A DNA stretch of 64,000 bases from Clostridium sp. 1001275B_160808_H3. GTDB taxonomy: Bacteria; Bacillota; Clostridia; Clostridiales; Clostridiaceae. A program made the translations under genes and the position numbers. The notes below the pieces were generated by a model, which was not told where the DNA came from, did not search any database, and worked only from the letters and a program-made list of their open reading frames with translations. Shown one piece after another: positions 17,910-25,937 of the stretch. The first letter of the stretch is position 1. Every line of letters starts with the position of its first letter. The stretch covers positions 1 through 64,000 of the forward strand of contig NZ_JADNAT010000011.1 of the NCBI RefSeq assembly GCF_015550425.1. The letters are read 5' to 3'.

Positions 17910-19970
17910 TTGCTTGTAAATAATAAAATTAATTTGAAGAAAAACACAGATATATTAGTAGCCTTTGGTGTATTGGGTATTGTACTTATGATAATAATAC
18001 CTCTTCCACCGATAATATTAGATATTTTATTAGCATTTAATATTACACTTTCAGCTGTAGTAATAATGATCACTATGTTTACGACAAATGTATTACAATT
18101 ATCAGTCTTTCCAACACTACTACTTGTAACAACACTTTTTAGATTAGGCCTTAACATATCATCTACAAGGCTTATATTAAGTGAAGGTAGTGCAGGAAGT
18201 ATAATCGAAGCCTTTGGAGAATTTGTTATAGGCGGAAACTATATCGTTGGAATAATAATTTTCTTAATTATAGTAATTATACAATTCGTAGTAATAACTA
18301 ACGGTGCAGGAAGAGTTTCAGAAGTATCGGCAAGATTTACTTTAGATGCTATGCCAGGTAAACAAATGAGTATAGATGCTGATTTAAATGCTGGAATAAT
18401 TGATGAAGTAACGGCAAGAAAAAGAAGACAAGACTTACAATCAGAAGCAGATTTTTATGGATCTATGGATGGGGCGTCTAAGTTCGTAAAAGGAGATGCT
18501 ATAGCAGGGATAATAATAACTTTAATTAATATAGTAGCAGGAATTGTTATTGGAGTAATGAGCGGTATGAGCTTTACACAAGCTGGAGAATTATACACAA
18601 GACTCACTATTGGAGATGGGTTAGTTAGCCAAATACCAGCATTATTAATATCCACAGCATCAGGTATATTAGTAACTAGATCAGGTTCTTCTGATAACTT
18701 TGGTAAAACATTTAGCAAACAACTTACTGCATTCCCTGTTGCACTTGGAATAGTTTCTGCAGTAATGTTCTTTTTATCTTTAATACCAGGTATGCCAAAG
18801 ATTCCATTTTTATTAGCAGCTGTTACAGGAAGTGTTGCTACATATCTTTTAATAAAGGAAGATCAGAAAAATCAAGAAGCTGAGCTTGCAAAGGTAGAAG
18901 AAGAGTATACAGAAATGGAAAGAAAAGAGCCTGAAAATGTAATGAGTTTAATTTCTGTAGAACCTATGGAAGTAGAAATAGGTTATGGATTAATTCCTTT
19001 AGCTGATGAATCAACAGGTGGAGATTTACTTCAAAGAATTGCTTCAGTTAGAAGACAATGTGCAATTGAAATGGGAGTTGTTGTACAACCTATAAGAATA
19101 AGAGATAATCTTCAATTAAAAACAAATGAGTATGTAATAAAGATAAGAGGAACTGTTATTGCCTCAGCAGAGCTTATGGCAAATATGTTACTTTGTATGG
19201 ATCCATCTGGAGAGAATTCTCAAATATCTGGAATAAGAACTATTGAACCTACATTTAATTTGCCAGCAGTATGGATAAATAAAGATCAAAGAGAAGAAGC
19301 AGAAATAAAAGGTTTAACGGTTGTAGATCCAACTACAGTAATGGTAACCCATTTAACTGAAACTATAAAATCTCATTCTTATGAATTACTTGGAAGACAA
19401 GAGGTTCAATTAATAGTAGATAATACTAGAGAAAAATATAGTACAGTTGTAGAGGAACTTATACCAGACTTAATGACAATAGGAGAGCTTCAAAAAGTAT
19501 TACAAAATTTATTAAGAGAAAAAGTTCCAATAAAAGATATGGTTACAATAATGGAATCTTTAGCAGATAATTCAAGACTTACAAAGGATCTAGAACTTTT
19601 AACTGAGTATGTTAGATTTGCATTAGCAAGAACAATTTGTAATCAAGTAATAGATGAAGATAGAAGTATAACAGTTGTTACTTTATCTCCACAAATAGAA
19701 GAAATAATATCTGCTAATACTCAAAAATCTATGCAAGGATCATTCCCAGCAGTTGATCCAGATACAACTACTAGAATACTTGAGAGTGTAAGAGATACTC
19801 TTGATAGAGTATATTTTTACAATAATCAACCAGTTATATTGGTATCACCTAATATAAGACCTGTATTTAGAAAGCTTATAGAAATGGTATTTCCACATGT
19901 GATGGTCATATCATTAAATGAGATACCAAATGACGTAGAAATAAGAACTGAAGGAGTTGTATCATTGTAA
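17910..19970 (+). CDS. flhA: Flagellar export protein FlhA
   Basis: Largest export-gate protein (686 aa). About eight membrane helices fill the first 320 residues; the conserved FHIPEP-family segment appears as LFRLGLNISSTRLIL and SEVSARFTLDAMPGKQMSIDADLN. The cytoplasmic C-terminal half (from about residue 345) docks substrates and chaperones. It starts at TTG 17910 behind AAGGATGGGATAAGG. Its stop overlaps flhF's start (TAATG). Confidence 0.97.
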   Translation: MLVNNKINLKKNTDILVAFGVLGIVLMIIIPLPPIILDILLAFNITLSAVVIMITMFTTNVLQLSVFPTLLLVTTLFRLGLNISSTRLILSEGSAGSIIEAFGEFVIGGNYIVGIIIFLIIVIIQFVVITNGAGRVSEVSARFTLDAMPGKQMSIDADLNAGIIDEVTARKRRQDLQSEADFYGSMDGASKFVKGDAIAGIIITLINIVAGIVIGVMSGMSFTQAGELYTRLTIGDGLVSQIPALLISTASGILVTRSGSSDNFGKTFSKQLTAFPVALGIVSAVMFFLSLIPGMPKIPFLLAAVTGSVATYLLIKEDQKNQEAELAKVEEEYTEMERKEPENVMSLISVEPMEVEIGYGLIPLADESTGGDLLQRIASVRRQCAIEMGVVVQPIRIRDNLQLKTNEYVIKIRGTVIASAELMANMLLCMDPSGENSQISGIRTIEPTFNLPAVWINKDQREEAEIKGLTVVDPTTVMVTHLTETIKSHSYELLGRQEVQLIVDNTREKYSTVVEELIPDLMTIGELQKVLQNLLREKVPIKDMVTIMESLADNSRLTKDLELLTEYVRFALARTICNQVIDEDRSITVVTLSPQIEEIISANTQKSMQGSFPAVDPDTTTRILESVRDTLDRVYFYNNQPVILVSPNIRPVFRKLIEMVFPHVMVISLNEIPNDVEIRTEGVVSL

Positions 19971-21121
19971 TGGTAATTAAAAAATACTTAGTTAAAAATA
20001 TGAATGAAGCTCTAACTAGAATAAGGTATGAGCTAGGTAAAAACGCTATTATAATTAGTCAACGAAAGGTAAGAGAATCAGGTGTTAAGGGATATTTTAG
20101 ACCTAAGCTTATTGAAGTAACAGCAGCTTTGGAAAATAACAAGATAGATAAAAAGAGTAAATTAAATATGGGAAATGAAAATGATATAGATTTTAAAGAT
20201 TCACTAGACAGTATTAACAAGATAATAAATGATAGTAAAGATACAAAGTTTGATAAAGGTCAACAGATTAATAAAGAAGCAGCTTTAACAAATGCAGATA
20301 ATATAAAAGAAGAAGTAAAAGAAATCAAAGATTTGTTAAATAAAGTTATTAGAAATACTAACAAAGAAGAGGAAAAAGACTTAGTATTAGAATATTTAAA
20401 AGATATTGATATTGATGATGAACTAATAAAAGAAATATTAATGAATAAGTATGATAATTTAGATGAATTTAAAATATACTTTAAAAGTTTGCTAGAGAAT
20501 GAAATTGAAGTTTGTACTGCAAGCTTAAATGGTAAAGTAGTTTTAGTAGGGCCAACAGGAGTAGGAAAAACCACAACTATAGCTAAGCTTGCAGGAAGAT
20601 TAGCATTAATTGAAAAAAAGAAGGTTGGTTTAATTACAATAGATACATATAGAATTGGTGCTGTAGAGCAATTAAAAACTTATGCGGAAATTATGAATAT
20701 CCCTTTTAAAGTAGTTATAACTTTAAAGGAAATGGAATTTGCAGTTAATCAGCTAGAAGATTGTGATGTAATATTAATTGATACGACTGGTAGAAGTAGC
20801 AAAAATACTATGCAGATTTCAGAACTTAGAGCTTTTATTCAAAAAGTAAATGCTGATCATATAGCATTGGTTATAAGTGGAACAACGAAAAATAGAGATA
20901 TACAAACAATAATCAATGGATATAGTGAAATTGGCTATGAAAAAATGATAATAACTAAACTTGATGAAACTAGCTCATATGGATGTATGTACAATATTAT
21001 AAAGAAAGCACAAAAGCCTATAGCATATATTACTACTGGTCAAAATGTTCCAGATGATATTAGAATCCCTTTAAAAAGTGAAATTTCAAGACTTATTCTA
21101 GGGGAGGAAACTATATGTTAG
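19970..21121 (+). CDS. flhF: SRP-family GTPase FlhF
   Basis: GTPase of the Ffh/FtsY class that controls flagellar position and number. The 383-residue product has the variable basal B domain, then an NG domain with G1 motif GPTGVGKTTT near residue 194, DTYRIGAVEQLKTYAEI, and DTTGRS. C-terminal TKLDET is the guanine-specificity motif. It pairs with flhG, which overlaps its end by 7 bases. Confidence 0.96.
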   Translation: MVIKKYLVKNMNEALTRIRYELGKNAIIISQRKVRESGVKGYFRPKLIEVTAALENNKIDKKSKLNMGNENDIDFKDSLDSINKIINDSKDTKFDKGQQINKEAALTNADNIKEEVKEIKDLLNKVIRNTNKEEEKDLVLEYLKDIDIDDELIKEILMNKYDNLDEFKIYFKSLLENEIEVCTASLNGKVVLVGPTGVGKTTTIAKLAGRLALIEKKKVGLITIDTYRIGAVEQLKTYAEIMNIPFKVVITLKEMEFAVNQLEDCDVILIDTTGRSSKNTMQISELRAFIQKVNADHIALVISGTTKNRDIQTIINGYSEIGYEKMIITKLDETSSYGCMYNIIKKAQKPIAYITTGQNVPDDIRIPLKSEISRLILGEETIC

Positions 21122-21978
21122 ATCAAGCTGAAAGCTTAAGGAGACTAGCAAGAGGTGAAGCCCTAGAGGAGCAAAAAGGAAAGCCTAGAATTATTACAGT
21201 AACATCAGGTAAGGGAGGAGTCGGTAAGAGCAATTTTGTAGTTAATTTAGCAATTACATTAGTACAGAAGGGAAAAAGAGTATTAATATTTGATGCTGAT
21301 ATAGGAATGGGAAATGATGATGTATTAATGGGAATATATCCTAGAAATAGTGTTTTAGATTTAATAAATGGTAAATTAACAATGGAAGATATTATAGTTA
21401 ATGGTCCAGAAGGAGTTAAGTTATTACCAGGTGGAAGTGGTCTCAATAATATAGAGGATTTAGAGCAAAATCAAAGAGATTTGTTTTTAAAAAAGATAGA
21501 AATGTTAGAGGGATTTGATTATATCTTTATAGATACAGGTGCAGGAATAAGTAGAAGCGTTTTGGCTTTTATTGCATGTTCTGATGAAGTAATATTAGTA
21601 ACGACTCCAGAACCAACATCATTAACAGATGGATATAGTTTATTAAAAGCAGTAGATCATTTCAAAATAAAGGATAGGGCAAGTATAGTAGTTAATAAGA
21701 TATTAGAAAAAAAAGAAGGAGATCAAACTTTTTCGAAATTCAAAATGGCAGTTAATAGATTTTTAAAGATAGATGTAGGCTTTTTAGGAGTTGTATATGA
21801 GGACAGAAAACTTATAATGTCTGTAAGAGAACAGCTTCCATTTGTAATAGGATATCCAAATTGCGATGCAGCTAAATGTATAAAAACTATAGCCGAAAAA
21901 ATTATAGGTGAAAAAAAAGAAACTATGGGAGCAGGAGCTCAAGGGTTGTTTAAAAAATTATTTAATATTTTTTCTTAG
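21115..21978 (+). CDS. flhG: MinD-like ATPase FlhG (YlxH)
   Basis: ParA/MinD-family ATPase that stimulates FlhF and limits flagellar number. The 287-residue product opens with the N-terminal activator helix DQAESLRRLA, known to contact FlhF, then the deviant Walker A GKGGVGKSN, and switch motifs in FDADIGMGNDDVLMGI and DTGAGIS. It overlaps flhF by 7 bases, consistent with coupled expression of the pair. Confidence 0.95.
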   Translation: MLDQAESLRRLARGEALEEQKGKPRIITVTSGKGGVGKSNFVVNLAITLVQKGKRVLIFDADIGMGNDDVLMGIYPRNSVLDLINGKLTMEDIIVNGPEGVKLLPGGSGLNNIEDLEQNQRDLFLKKIEMLEGFDYIFIDTGAGISRSVLAFIACSDEVILVTTPEPTSLTDGYSLLKAVDHFKIKDRASIVVNKILEKKEGDQTFSKFKMAVNRFLKIDVGFLGVVYEDRKLIMSVREQLPFVIGYPNCDAAKCIKTIAEKIIGEKKETMGAGAQGLFKKLFNIFS

Positions 21979-21988
21979 GGGGTCAGTC

Positions 21989-22630
21989 ATGGCAAAATTA
22001 GAACTTGGTATAAATTGCAAAATTGATGTTTTATGGGAAGAAGGTATGTATAAATCTTCGATTCAAGATATAAAGGATGATGAAATACTAATAACTATTC
22101 CGGTAAGTGATGGTATTTATTTAACATTAAAAGATGGAAATGAAATAGAGCAGATTTTTTATGATGATAAAGGAAATGTATTTGGATATAAGAACAAGGT
22201 TTTAGGTCGAGTTATAGAAAAAGATATACCATTTTATAGAGTAAGTAAACCTTATGATGTAACAAGAATTCAAAGAAGAGACTACGTAAGAGTCAATGTT
22301 GTACAAATTATCAATTATATAAAGGAAGAAGAGTTAAAAGCAAATATTAGTGGGGAAGAAAAGTATGAGCATGCATTGCTTCTTGATTTAAGTGGTGGAG
22401 GTATGCGAATTAAGATAAAAGAAGAAATTAAAGTTTCAGATATTATAATTGCAAATTTAACATACGATAACGAAAAAATATCTGTGAGAGGAAAAGTTAT
22501 AAGGGTCGATAAAGCACAAGATAAAAAATATATATGTGGTATAAATTTTGATGATATAGATAGTGGAACTAGAGAAAAAATTATTAAAACTGTATTTACA
22601 ATAATGAGAAAGCAAAGAGAACTTATTTAG
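21989..22630 (+). CDS. ycgR: YcgR-like PilZ-domain flagellar brake protein
   Basis: A 213-residue protein with an N-terminal YcgR-type barrel and a C-terminal PilZ domain. The c-di-GMP-binding residues are visible: RIQRR at 93-97 (RxxxR) and DLSGGGMR further on (D/NxSxxG). In other bacteria such proteins slow or stop the motor when c-di-GMP is high. ATG 21989 follows AGGGGGTC; longer in-frame starts lie inside flhG and are rejected. Placement inside the flagellar operon supports the motility role. Confidence 0.9.
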   Translation: MAKLELGINCKIDVLWEEGMYKSSIQDIKDDEILITIPVSDGIYLTLKDGNEIEQIFYDDKGNVFGYKNKVLGRVIEKDIPFYRVSKPYDVTRIQRRDYVRVNVVQIINYIKEEELKANISGEEKYEHALLLDLSGGGMRIKIKEEIKVSDIIIANLTYDNEKISVRGKVIRVDKAQDKKYICGINFDDIDSGTREKIIKTVFTIMRKQRELI

Positions 22631-22644
22631 AGGAGGTCATTAAT

Positions 22645-23370
22645 ATGGAATGTCAAAGCCCTGTAATTCATAAAGAACAAATAGTCGAAAAGTATATACC
22701 ATTAGTTAAATATTTGGCTTCTAGAGTTATGCTCGGTAAAACTAAGTATATAGAATATGAGGATTTAGTGAGCTACGGAATTGTTGGGCTTTTAGATGCA
22801 ATTAATAGATATGATTCAACGAAAGGGATGAAGTTTTCATCTTATGCAACTTTAAGGATCAAAGGAGCTATGATTGATGAAATAAGAAAATGCAGACCTA
22901 TTTCAAAAGGAGCTATGGATAAATTAGCAAAATATAATGAATGTGTTGAAAAGCTTCAAAATAGATATATGAGAGATCCAAGTTTACAAGAAATTGCTCT
23001 AGAATTAAATATATCGGTGGAAGAAGTTTCTCAAGTTGAAAATTATATTAACTACATGTCTATAATGTCTTTAGAATCTATAATTTATTCAGACGATGAT
23101 GATGTAACTATAATGGAAACCTTAGAAGACAAAAATTCTATTTCTCCTGAGGAATCTTTAGAGTATAAAGAAAAATTAGAGATTCTCGCAGAAGCAATTG
23201 AAAGGTTAAAAGATAAAGACAAGCTTATTTTAAATTTATATTATTATGAGAAGTTGACACTAAAAGAAATTGGACAAATCTTAGAAGTTTCAGAATCTAG
23301 AGTTTGTCAGTTACATAGCAGAGCAATAAGAAATTTAAGAGTAGTAATGCAAAAAATAAATTATATATAG
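22645..23370 (+). CDS. fliA: Flagellar sigma factor sigma-28 (FliA/SigD)
   Basis: RNA polymerase sigma factor for late flagellar genes (241 aa). Region 2 reads DLVSYGIVGLLDAINRYD then KFSSYATLRIKGAMIDEIR; region 4 has the helix-turn-helix LKEIGQILEVSESRVCQLH. Both match the FliA/WhiG class. Start ATG 22645 is right behind AGAGGAGGTCAT. No anti-sigma flgM was seen in the window. Confidence 0.97.
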   Translation: MECQSPVIHKEQIVEKYIPLVKYLASRVMLGKTKYIEYEDLVSYGIVGLLDAINRYDSTKGMKFSSYATLRIKGAMIDEIRKCRPISKGAMDKLAKYNECVEKLQNRYMRDPSLQEIALELNISVEEVSQVENYINYMSIMSLESIIYSDDDDVTIMETLEDKNSISPEESLEYKEKLEILAEAIERLKDKDKLILNLYYYEKLTLKEIGQILEVSESRVCQLHSRAIRNLRVVMQKINYI

Positions 23371-23409
23371 AAAGTAATTTATTTTGAACATAATAGAGGG
23401 GAAAAGATT

Positions 23410-23925
23410 ATGCTTCCTATATTAACAATTTTAATAGGAATTATGCTTATAATTTTAAATATTAAGGCAATAAAAAAAGAGAATAAATCATTTGATAAAA
23501 TATTAGAGAGAGAAGAATCAAATAATGATAAAGACTATGGTTTAGAGATAATAGCTATAAGAAAAGACTTAGCAGAAACTGTTTTAGACTTGCAGAAAGA
23601 AATTGAGGAATTAAAAATTTCAATCACTGATATTAAGAGTTCTAAGATAACAGACGATAATAAAATAAATATAACAAGTTTTGAAGTAGAAGAATTAGAT
23701 AATGATTTAAAAAAAGAGCATATTAATAGCGAATTTAATGAGAATGTAATATCTGAAATAAATTTTTCAAATAAGTCAAATATTTCGTATAACAATTTAA
23801 AAAATGATAAGTTAGAGAAAGTAAAATTACTTCTAGAAGCTGGATTAACTGATGAAAAAATATGCGAAGAGCTATCCATAGGTAAGGGGGAAGTATTATT
23901 AATAAAAAGTTTATTAAAAAATTAA
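23410..23925 (+). CDS. Membrane-anchored protein in SwrB position
   Basis: A 171-residue protein with one N-terminal membrane helix (about residues 2-19), a charged coiled region, an Asn/Asp-rich linker, and a C-terminal helix pair resembling a small DNA-binding or sensor helix-turn-helix (EAGLTDEKICEELSIGKGEV). Bacillus swrB/ylxL occupies the same place just after sigD and has the same plan (one helix, coil). Homology to SwrB is an inference from place and plan, not from clear sequence identity. Confidence 0.65.
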   Translation: MLPILTILIGIMLIILNIKAIKKENKSFDKILEREESNNDKDYGLEIIAIRKDLAETVLDLQKEIEELKISITDIKSSKITDDNKINITSFEVEELDNDLKKEHINSEFNENVISEINFSNKSNISYNNLKNDKLEKVKLLLEAGLTDEKICEELSIGKGEVLLIKSLLKN

Positions 23926-24128
23926 CTGTAATATTTGATTTCTTAACAGATAGAAAAGTACTTATGGGAATAGGAATAGGAATGGTATTAACTTCGATTT
24001 TTATGTTTGGATATAGCTATAATAAAGAGATTTCTAGTGATAAGATAGAAGAAAAGGCTAGAGATCTTGGAATGCACTATGATGATGAATGTAAAGTACT
24101 ATTTAAAGGGGATGAGAGCAATGATTAG
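23898..24128 (+). CDS. Small single-pass membrane protein, non-ATG start
   Basis: An open frame runs from a stop at 23883-23885 to TAG at 24126-24128. It has a strong GGTAAGGGGG ribosome site at 23881-23890 but no ATG, GTG or TTG until 23964. The first well-spaced codons are ATT (23895, 23898). The product (about 76 aa) would be a basic N-terminus, one helix (GIGIGMVLTSIFMFG), and SSDKIEEKARDLGMHYDDE, a pattern seen in small clostridial membrane proteins. ATG 23964 would cut off the N-terminus and has no ribosome site. It overlaps the next rod gene by 8 bases. Confidence 0.6.
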   Translation: MNKKFIKKLTVIFDFLTDRKVLMGIGIGMVLTSIFMFGYSYNKEISSDKIEEKARDLGMHYDDECKVLFKGDESND

Positions 24129-24903
24129 AAGTCTATATACAGCTGTGTCAGGATTAATATCACTAGAAAATAGGCAAAACAATATTACTAGCAATATGAC
24201 TAATGCTAATACAACAGGCTTTAAGGGAGATAATTTATCAATCAAAAGCTTTGATGAAGTTATGATGCAAAATAGGGATAAAGTAATTAATGGTAAAAAT
24301 GTAACACAAAAATTAGGAACTATAAGTCTAGGATCAGAAATAGATAGTGTTGATACTGCATTTACTCAAGGACTTATAAAAAGCACTGATAAACAAACAG
24401 ATTTTGCTATAGAAGGTAGGGGGTTCTTTACTATAGAAAGACAAACCAATAATGGTAACGAAATATTATATACAAGAGATGGTAATTTTAAAGTTGGAAA
24501 TGATGGATATCTAATAAATACTAATGGTGATAGAGTTCTTGGAACTAATAAAAATACAGGTGAACTTGAGCCTATATTTGTTGGTGGAGATAAATTTGTT
24601 TTAGATCAAAATAATAATATTTATGTAGGAAATAGATCAACTCATAATTTAGCAACTGCAGACTTTAGTGATTATGGAGATTTACTAAAGGTAGGGGACA
24701 ACTATTTTAGAGGAGAAAATCCTATATATAATGCACAAGTATGGGTTACACAAGGTGCATTAGAAGGATCTAATGTAAATATTTCTAATGAAATGGTTAA
24801 TATGATAACTACAATGAGAAATTTTGAAACTAATCAAAAAATAGTACAAACTATTGATGAAACTTTAGGAAAGGCTGCAAATGAAATAGGAGCAGTTAAA
24901 TAG
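24121..24903 (+). CDS. flgF: Flagellar rod protein, FlgF/FlgG type
   Basis: Rod subunit (260 aa) with the conserved opening MIRSLYTAVSGLISLENRQNN, cut here at LISLEN for family comparison, then MTNANTTGFKGD. The central FFTI-type segment (IEGRGFFTIER) and TRDGNFKVGNDGYLI are typical, and the C-terminus has LEGSNVNISNEMVNMIT. ATG 24121 follows AAAGGGGATGAGAGC; the longer frame from 24067 is rejected. It is the first of two tandem paralogues, as in C. difficile where they are both called flgG-like. Confidence 0.88.
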   Translation: MIRSLYTAVSGLISLENRQNNITSNMTNANTTGFKGDNLSIKSFDEVMMQNRDKVINGKNVTQKLGTISLGSEIDSVDTAFTQGLIKSTDKQTDFAIEGRGFFTIERQTNNGNEILYTRDGNFKVGNDGYLINTNGDRVLGTNKNTGELEPIFVGGDKFVLDQNNNIYVGNRSTHNLATADFSDYGDLLKVGDNYFRGENPIYNAQVWVTQGALEGSNVNISNEMVNMITTMRNFETNQKIVQTIDETLGKAANEIGAVK

Positions 24904-24917
24904 TAGGGGGAGAATGT

Positions 24918-25691
24918 ATGTTAAGAACATTATGGACTGGTAGAACAGGAATGAATGCAAATCAGGATAAGTTAGATGCAATTTCAAATAATATAGCAAA
25001 TTCAACTACTATGGGCTATAAGAAAATAGATGTTGGTTTTAAGGATTTACTTACAGAGTCCTTAGATAGAAAAGGAATTCCACTTAATGATAAGGAGTCT
25101 GTAATTGGGACTGGTACAAGAACTTCAGAATGGTTTAGAGACAACTCACAGGGGATGCTTCAAGAAACTTTAAGAAGTACTGATTTATCAATAGATGGAT
25201 TAGGATATTTTAAAATTATTTCTGATAATGGTCAAGAATCATATACAAGAGATGGAGCTTTAGCTATTGATTCTAGAGGTAGGCTTGTAGATAATAGAGG
25301 AAATAAATTAGAGTTAAATTACTTAGATGGATACTCAGAAGATAATGTTGTGTTTAATAAAGATAACTTTTTAGTAGATAAAAAAGGCCAAGTGTATATA
25401 AAAGATAAAGGAAACTTTATACAAGTTGCTGAAATTCCAGTATATACAGCTGTAGGAGATAGAGCTTTCTTATCAATAGGAGATAATTTATTTACTCCAT
25501 CACCAGGAGTAGAAGTCCAAAGAACAACAAATTTTGATATATATCAAGGTTCATTAGAAGGATCAAATGTTGATATTGCAACTGAATTTTCAGAGATGAT
25601 AGTAACACAAAGAGCCTTCGAACTTAGCTCAAGAGGAGTAAAAACTGCAGACGAAATGTGGGGAATGATTAATAACATGAGAGCTAGGTAG
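24918..25691 (+). CDS. flgG: Flagellar distal rod protein FlgG
   Basis: Distal rod subunit (257 aa). It opens with MLRTLWTGRTGMNANQDKLD and has ISNNIANSTTMGYKK, then YTRDGALAIDSRGRLVDNRG, and the C-terminal signature LEGSNVDIATEFSEMIVTQRAFE. It lies 14 bases after the preceding rod gene with TAGGGGGAGAA in front. It is the last gene of the operon; a terminator follows after about 140 bases. Confidence 0.92.
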   Translation: MLRTLWTGRTGMNANQDKLDAISNNIANSTTMGYKKIDVGFKDLLTESLDRKGIPLNDKESVIGTGTRTSEWFRDNSQGMLQETLRSTDLSIDGLGYFKIISDNGQESYTRDGALAIDSRGRLVDNRGNKLELNYLDGYSEDNVVFNKDNFLVDKKGQVYIKDKGNFIQVAEIPVYTAVGDRAFLSIGDNLFTPSPGVEVQRTTNFDIYQGSLEGSNVDIATEFSEMIVTQRAFELSSRGVKTADEMWGMINNMRAR

Positions 25692-25738
25692 AAATGGGAA
25701 GAATTAAAGAGTGAAATAGTGAAAGAATTAAGGGAATA

Positions 25739-25786
25739 ATTAAAGAATGAAATAATTAAAGAGTGAAATAATTAAAGAGTGAAATA
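25739..25786 (+). repeat. 16-bp tandem repeat, three copies
   Basis: Three adjacent copies of ATTAAAGAGTGAAATA occur at 25739-25754 (one base change), 25755-25770 and 25771-25786. Degenerate copies reach back to about 25702. They lie in the untranslated tail of flgG. The unit is not a multiple of three and no reading frame uses it. It looks like slippage-prone simple DNA. Confidence 0.85.
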
Positions 25787-25795
25787 ATTATGGTT

Positions 25796-25818
25796 ATAAT
25801 TCAGATAAGCTGAATTAT
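25796..25818 (+). other. Hairpin in flgG 3' region
   Basis: Arms ATAATTCAG (25796-25804) and CTGAATTAT (25810-25818) pair perfectly over a 5-base loop. There is no T-tract. It precedes the strong terminator and may protect the 3' end of the flagellar message. Confidence 0.5.
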
Positions 25819-25828
25819 TGAATAAAAT

Positions 25829-25856
25829 AAAGGCTGAGATTTTCTCAGCCTTTTTA
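25829..25856. terminator. Bidirectional terminator between flgG and ppaC
   Basis: Stem AGGCTGAG (25831-25838) / CTCAGCCT (25844-25851) is flanked by A-rich sequence on the left and TTTTT on the right, so it can act for the plus-strand flagellar operon and for the leftward pyrophosphatase gene. Confidence 0.9.
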
Positions 25857-25937
25857 ATTCTATTTAGAAGTTCCAGTGGAATTTCATCCATAACTTTTTC
25901 TTTTTTCATTCTTTCATTAGTAATTTAGCTAGCTAAA

